A stretch of 9,995 nucleotides of DNA. It comes from an uncultured Ruminococcus sp. Its GTDB lineage: Bacteria; Bacillota; Clostridia; Oscillospirales; Ruminococcaceae. This document shows positions 6,683 to 9,995 of this stretch, in pieces. The first letter of the stretch is position 1. Every line of letters starts with the position of its first letter. The notes under the pieces are model-generated. The model did no database searches, had not been told where the DNA came from, and was given only the letters and a program-made list of their open reading frames with translations. The position numbers and the translations under genes are program-made. The stretch covers positions 1-9,995 of the forward strand of contig UQQA01000090.1 in assembly GCA_900543105.1 (NCBI GenBank). Reading direction: 5' to 3'.

Positions 6683-7171
6683 ATGCTTAATGTCAATATA
6701 ATTACGGTAGGGAAGCTCAAAGAGGGTTATCTGCGCGAAGCTTCGGCGGAATACAGCAAGCGGCTCTCGGCGTTCTGCAAGCTGAACATAGTCGAGCTTG
6801 CGGAAAGCAGACTTCCCGACAACCCGTCCGAAAAAGAGGTAAATGCAGCACTTTCCAACGAGGGAAAGGCTATTTTACAATTACTGTCGGGAAATAACTG
6901 CTATAATATTGCAATGTGTATAGATGGCAAACAGCTCCCGTCGGTGAAATTTGCGGAAAAACTGCAAAGTGTATCGGCGTATGAGGGCAAAAGCACGGTC
7001 AATATCGTTATCGGCAGTTCATTCGGCATTGCGCCCGAGGTAAAGGCTCTCGCCGATCTGCGGCTCTCAATGTCGGAAATGACGTTCCCTCACCAGCTTG
7101 CGCGGATAATGCTCCTTGAACAGCTTTACCGTGCTTTTCAGATAAATGCAGGGGGAAAATATCATAAATAA
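6683..7171 (+). CDS. rlmH: 23S rRNA pseudouridine-1915 N3-methyltransferase RlmH
   Basis: RlmH is a SPOUT-class enzyme that methylates pseudouridine 1915 in helix 69 of 23S rRNA on assembled 70S ribosomes, using S-adenosylmethionine. The 162-aa length fits the family (about 155-160). The N-terminus NVNIITVGKLKEGYLREA is typical. The SAM-binding knot shows IGSSFG at 110-115, where most homologues read IGGS, then the conserved MTFPHQLARIMLLEQLYRAF run and the terminal YHK at 160-162. GGAGGG (6667-6672) precedes the ATG by 10 bases. The final base of the stop codon is the first base of the downstream inverted-repeat element. Identification is secure. Confidence 0.96.
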   Translation: MLNVNIITVGKLKEGYLREASAEYSKRLSAFCKLNIVELAESRLPDNPSEKEVNAALSNEGKAILQLLSGNNCYNIAMCIDGKQLPSVKFAEKLQSVSAYEGKSTVNIVIGSSFGIAPEVKALADLRLSMSEMTFPHQLARIMLLEQLYRAFQINAGGKYHK

Positions 7172-7544
7172 ATTCGGAATTATTTAATGCGTAATTCGTA
7201 ATGCGTAATGCGTAATTATTTTTGTTTCGTATATTTGTCGTGAAATGCCTGATTTCCGTAGGGGATTCTCGCCCGTTAAAAGCCTATAAAATCACGGTGA
7301 ATTTTCTGTATGGGACGGGTCACGCGCGCAAGACGTTTTATCTTAAACAACCCTGTTTTCAAAGAATTTGATTTACCCTTTGAAAACAGGGTTATTTTGT
7401 TTGCAGAAATATTTGTACACCGAAAAATCGCTGATGCACTTCGGGACAGAAATCCGTCCTACAAAATTGGGCTTTTTTAGTAAATCTACAAAAAAAAATT
7501 ACGCATTACGCATTACGAATTACGCATTAAAATAATTCAGAATT
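7171..7544. mobile_element. 374-bp inverted-repeat element, copy 2 (inverted relative to copy 1)
   Basis: The terminal inverted repeats (7171-7217 and 7497-7544) match over 47-48 bases with one mismatch and one single-base indel. They consist of repeated TAATGCG/TAATTCG units. Read in reverse, the interior is collinear with copy 1: a GTAGG-ACGGATT segment, GCGATTTTTC, a CTGTTTTCAA hairpin, TCTTGCG, then the 33-base block at 7228-7260 identical to 5246-5278. The left end overlaps the rlmH stop codon and the right end overlaps the stop codon of the convergent small gene. ATA occurs immediately outside both ends (7168-7170 is AATA in part, 7545-7547 is ATA), too short to prove a target duplication. 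Confidence 0.75.
7349..7400. terminator. Bidirectional intrinsic terminator inside copy 2
   Basis: AACCCTGTTTTCAAAG (7349-7364) pairs perfectly with CTTTGAAAACAGGGTT (7378-7393) around a 13-base loop. ATTTTGTTT follows on the right, and AT-rich sequence precedes on the left. The stem is the counterpart of that at 5158-5197, with paired changes in its outer part (CC/GG to CCC/GGG), which suggests the structure is maintained. It can stop rlmH and the small minus-strand gene. Confidence 0.78.
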
Positions 7545-7809
7545 ATACAATTAGGTACACCGTCAAAGCAATGGCAAACAGTCCCAGCGAAACCGCCAGC
7601 AGGCGCAAGGTCAGGTCGGTTATGACGTGACCTTTCGGCGGCTTTTCCTCATTCGGGGAAAGCATCGCCACCGTGCTTCGCGCCTCAAGCTCCAGCCTGC
7701 CGATAGGTTCGGTGCTTTTTTCGGGTCGGATATAAAGCACAGCTTTTTCAAAATAGTCGTTCTTCATTCCGCTTATCTCAACAATTCGCCTGTTTACGCC
7801 CTTTATCAT
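7543..7809 (-). CDS. Small tail-anchored membrane protein, function unknown
   Basis: I do not recognise a named family. The 88-aa product has a soluble N-terminal part (1-65) with alternating charged and hydrophobic residues (NRRIVEISGMKNDYFEKAVL and LELEARSTVAML), a short Pro/Lys-rich linker (PNEEKPPKG) and one hydrophobic segment from about 67 to the C-terminus at 88. With no signal peptide and the membrane segment at the very end, it should be tail-anchored with the bulk in the cytoplasm. That it is a real gene is supported by the strong ribosome binding site GAGGTGGAG (complement of 7815-7823), 5 bases before the ATG, and by terminator and promoter-like sequence on either side. Its stop codon overlaps the repeat element. 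It lies downstream of glgB on the same strand, separated by a 257-base control region. Confidence 0.75.
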   Translation of the reverse strand: MIKGVNRRIVEISGMKNDYFEKAVLYIRPEKSTEPIGRLELEARSTVAMLSPNEEKPPKGHVITDLTLRLLAVSLGLFAIALTVYLIV

Positions 7810-7867
7810 AAATTCTCCACCTCAAAATGTTCTTTCAAGGCTATTCTTGACGTTTGTTAAGGTCAAT

Positions 7868-7880
7868 ATACAAGTTGTAT
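7868..7880. promoter_or_regulatory. Operator-like palindrome upstream of the small gene
   Basis: ATACAA-G-TTGTAT is a perfect 6-bp inverted repeat around a single base. A second, looser pair, TTGAC (7847-7851) and GTCAA (7862-7866), lies next to it. Both are 37-71 bases upstream of the ATG of the minus-strand gene, where a regulator would act. A minus-strand promoter is possible here (TTGAGG at 7891-7896, TATATT at 7865-7870), but its 20-base spacing is poor. Confidence 0.4.
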
Positions 7881-7883
7881 TAA

Positions 7884-8004
7884 AAGTTTTCCTCAACATT
7901 CGGTGGAAAACTCGGTGGAAAATGGTGAAAACTGTTCATATACGGTGGAAAACTGGGTGGAAAGTGTGTAAAAGTGCGTAAAACCGTACCCCAAGTTTTC
8001 CACA
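7884..8004. promoter_or_regulatory. Cluster of TTTTCCAC motifs resembling DnaA boxes
   Basis: On the plus strand GGTGGAAAA or close variants begin at 7902, 7914, 7924 (GGTGAAAAC), 7944 and 7956 (GGTGGAAAG), with intervals of 12, 10, 20 and 12 bases, close to whole helical turns. GTTTTCCACA occurs in the opposite orientation at 7995-8004, and GTTTTCCTCA at 7886-7895 is a weaker match. The bacterial DnaA consensus is TTATCCACA; these differ mainly at the third base, and the tandem copies also at the last. The helical phasing and mixed orientation point to cooperative protein binding. The region lies between glgB and the small gene. Binding by DnaA is inference; a local repressor is the alternative. 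Confidence 0.5.
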
Positions 8005-8066
8005 TATCTGCGCATCGGTGGGAATACTGAATGTAAACTCACCTTTACGTTGAAAAAATTTCCGCT

Positions 8067-9926
8067 TTAATCCTCTTCAACTTCGTATATTTTTGCCGAA
8101 AAGGGTGCAAATTCGTCCTTGAATGAGAACTTGTGCTGTTTGTACTGCTTCGCCTCGGAAACTATGGACGGCTTTTTCACCGTGCGCGTGCTTCCGCTGT
8201 AAATATCGCTGTCGCTGTACAGTATTTCGTGGAAATATGCCTTTTCGTCAACGCCGATCGTGTAGTTTTCGTACTTCCTGTCCGAGAAATTCAGCACAAC
8301 GAGAACCTTTTTGTTCGCCGCCATTCGCTCATAAACATAAACACAGTCCTCGCAGGCATCGGCTTCGAGCCACTTGAAGCAGCTGCTGTTGTATTCGCCT
8401 TCGTGAAGTGCAGGATTTTCCGCATAAAGCTTGGAAAGGTCGCCTATATAGCGCGCGAGCGAATCGTGCAGAGGATAACGCTTCATAAACCAGTCCTGCT
8501 GACGCTCCTCCGACCACTCTCTGAACTGACCGAATTCTCCGCCCATAAAGTTGAGCTTCTTTCCGGGGTGGGTGTACATATAAGCGTAAAGCGCTCTTAC
8601 CTGCGGGAATTTTTCCTCGTAATCTCCCCACATCTTCTGAATGATAGTAGCCTTGCCGTGAACATTTTCATCGTGCGAGAATGGCAGGATATAAAGCTCG
8701 TTGTAGAAATACTGCATTGAGAATGTTATCTTGTGGTAATGCTTCGGGCGCTCGGACGGCGGTGTGCGGAAGAAGTCGAGCGTGTCGTTCATCCAGCCCA
8801 TGTCCCACTTGTAGTCGAAGCCAAGTCCCTCATATTCGGACGGCGCAGTTACCTTTAAGAAGTTGGTCGAATCCTCTGCCATAAGCAGTGCTGTCGGGTG
8901 GAGATGATGCAGACCGCTGTTCATACTGCGGATAAACTGCACAGCGCCGTTGTTTACGCCTCGGTTTGCATCGCCCTGCCAGTAGATGATGTTGCTGATA
9001 GCGTCCATTCGGATTCCGTCAAAGTGGAATTCTTCAAGCCAGTAGTTCGCCGCCGACTGCATAAAGCTCCTTGATTCCCCACGGAAATAGTTGAAGTTGT
9101 AGGTTCCCCATTCGCTTGCGCCTGCGCCCGTGTTCGGGTACTCATAAAGCGCAGTTCCGTCATATTTCGACAGAGCATACCAGTCCGTAGCCATGTGAAC
9201 GGGAACAAAGTCGGTGATAACGCCGATGCCTTCCTTGTGACATTCGTTGATGAAGTATTTGAGGTCGTCGGGGCTGCCGTATCTTGAAGTCGGCGCAAAG
9301 AAGCCGGTTACCTGATATCCCCACGAAATATCGGCAGGGTGTTCGGCGAGCGGCATGACTTCAACATGGGTGTAATGATTCTCTTTGAGATATTTTATAA
9401 GCAGCGGCGCAAGCTCACGGTAGCTGTACCAGCGTTCTTCAACAGGGATATCCTTGTCGAAATCCTCACCGTCGCCCTCTTCCTTTGTAAGCTTCATTTT
9501 CCAAGAGCCGAAGTGAATTTCGTAAATGTTCACCGCCTTGTTGTAGGTGTCCCCTCTCGAAGCGAGCCACTTTTCATCGGTGAATCTGAAGCTTTTCAGG
9601 TCGGTTATATATGAAGCGCAGTTCGGGCGAAGCTCCATTGCAAAGCCGTAAGGGTCGCACTTCTCGACCGTTTCACCGCCTGCACCGCGGATACGGTACT
9701 TGTACATCTGACCGACCTTGGCATTGCTGACGAAAAGCGAGAAAACGCCGCCCGTGCCCTCCTTGTTCATATACTGACCGTTCCATTCGTTGAATTCGCC
9801 GATGACCTCAATGGAATGTGCGTTGGGTGCGTAGGTTCGGAACATAACTCCGTCCTCTTCAACATGCGCACCGAAATATGTATAAGCGTCAAACGCTCTG
9901 CCCTCATAAAAATCCTGTAAAACCAT
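8067..9926 (-). CDS. glgB: 1,4-alpha-glucan branching enzyme GlgB (GH13)
   Basis: GlgB cuts alpha-1,4 glucan chains and rejoins the fragment through alpha-1,6 bonds to make branched glycogen in the cytoplasm. The 619-aa protein is shorter than E. coli GlgB (728 aa) because it has a single N-terminal CBM48 module (about residues 17-105, YFGAHVEEDGVMFRTYAPNA onward). The GH13 barrel follows, with nucleophile Asp308 in RMDA, acid-base Glu351 in MAED and transition-state Asp419 in SHDE. The family segment PGKKLNFMGGEFGQ is present, followed by a C-terminal beta domain. The usual HDEVVHGK reads HDENVHGK. The start ATG (complement of 9924-9926) has AAAAGGAGA at 9932-9940. No other glycogen gene is visible; the gene appears to have its own promoter. 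No strong terminator is evident after its stop. Confidence 0.96.
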   Translation of the reverse strand: MVLQDFYEGRAFDAYTYFGAHVEEDGVMFRTYAPNAHSIEVIGEFNEWNGQYMNKEGTGGVFSLFVSNAKVGQMYKYRIRGAGGETVEKCDPYGFAMELRPNCASYITDLKSFRFTDEKWLASRGDTYNKAVNIYEIHFGSWKMKLTKEEGDGEDFDKDIPVEERWYSYRELAPLLIKYLKENHYTHVEVMPLAEHPADISWGYQVTGFFAPTSRYGSPDDLKYFINECHKEGIGVITDFVPVHMATDWYALSKYDGTALYEYPNTGAGASEWGTYNFNYFRGESRSFMQSAANYWLEEFHFDGIRMDAISNIIYWQGDANRGVNNGAVQFIRSMNSGLHHLHPTALLMAEDSTNFLKVTAPSEYEGLGFDYKWDMGWMNDTLDFFRTPPSERPKHYHKITFSMQYFYNELYILPFSHDENVHGKATIIQKMWGDYEEKFPQVRALYAYMYTHPGKKLNFMGGEFGQFREWSEERQQDWFMKRYPLHDSLARYIGDLSKLYAENPALHEGEYNSSCFKWLEADACEDCVYVYERMAANKKVLVVLNFSDRKYENYTIGVDEKAYFHEILYSDSDIYSGSTRTVKKPSIVSEAKQYKQHKFSFKDEFAPFSAKIYEVEED

Positions 9927-9982
9927 AGCGATCTCCTTTTTGAAGAAAAGTTTCCGCGCTTTTCTCCGTAATATTTTATTAT

Positions 9983-9988
9983 ATTATA
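9983..9988 (-). promoter_or_regulatory. Candidate -10 element of the glgB promoter
   Basis: On the minus strand a perfect TATAAT (complement of 9983-9988) lies about 57 bases upstream of the glgB ATG, in a very AT-rich stretch. The matching -35 would be beyond the window edge, so the promoter cannot be confirmed, and nearby AT-rich hexamers are alternatives. Confidence 0.4.
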
Positions 9989-9995
9989 CTATATT

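Noticed and set aside
7171..7217. Short tandem TAATGCG/TAATTCG units as a CRISPR or microsatellite array
   Set aside because: The units are only 7-10 bases without unique spacers, and the block is matched by an inverted partner at 7497-7544, so it is an arm of an inverted-repeat element.
8133..8720. Plus-strand 195-codon open frame
   Set aside because: It is antisense to glgB, whose catalytic motifs fix the true coding strand; it is a codon-bias shadow.

Overview
The window looks like a chromosomal segment from a gut Firmicute, most likely Ruminococcus or a close relative in the Oscillospiraceae. This rests on gene content and style: strong GGAGG ribosome binding sites, TATAAT-type promoters, a PrmC/WalJ/RlmH/GlgB complement of clostridial type, and AT-rich gaps packed with small inverted-repeat elements. 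The taxonomic call is inference; no rRNA or other marker is present.

Layout. 1-407 holds no gene, only palindromic repeats. 408-1292 is prmC, the release-factor glutamine methyltransferase (+). 1293-1753 holds a 197-bp near-palindromic element and then the promoter of a two-gene signalling operon (+). The first gene (1754-3403) encodes a Cys-containing sensor joined to a degenerate GGDEF and an intact EAL domain. The second (3406-4968) encodes a PAS-PAS-GGDEF protein. 4970-5320 is an inverted-repeat element with a strong hairpin terminator. feoA (5324-5560, -) is divergent from walJ (5770-6546, +), and their predicted promoters share a -35 region. rlmH (6683-7171, +) follows. 7171-7544 is a second, inverted copy of the same repeat element. 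A small tail-anchored membrane protein of unknown function (7543-7809, -) comes next, then a repeat-rich control region with TTTTCCAC motifs (7868-8004), then glgB, the glycogen branching enzyme (8067-9926, -), whose promoter runs off the right edge.

How the parts relate. The signalling pair is translationally coupled and probably sets local c-di-GMP: one protein is predicted to degrade it, and the other may make or sense it. walJ and rlmH are housekeeping neighbours, and in Bacillales the same pair lies near the replication origin. That makes the nearby TTTTCCAC cluster, which resembles DnaA boxes, worth attention.

The most unusual content is non-coding. Two collinear copies of a 351-374 bp inverted-repeat element each fill the gap between two convergent genes almost exactly from stop codon to stop codon, and each carries a bidirectional terminator-like hairpin. 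A different palindromic element lies downstream of prmC. I did not find a phage, CRISPR, toxin-antitoxin or defence locus.
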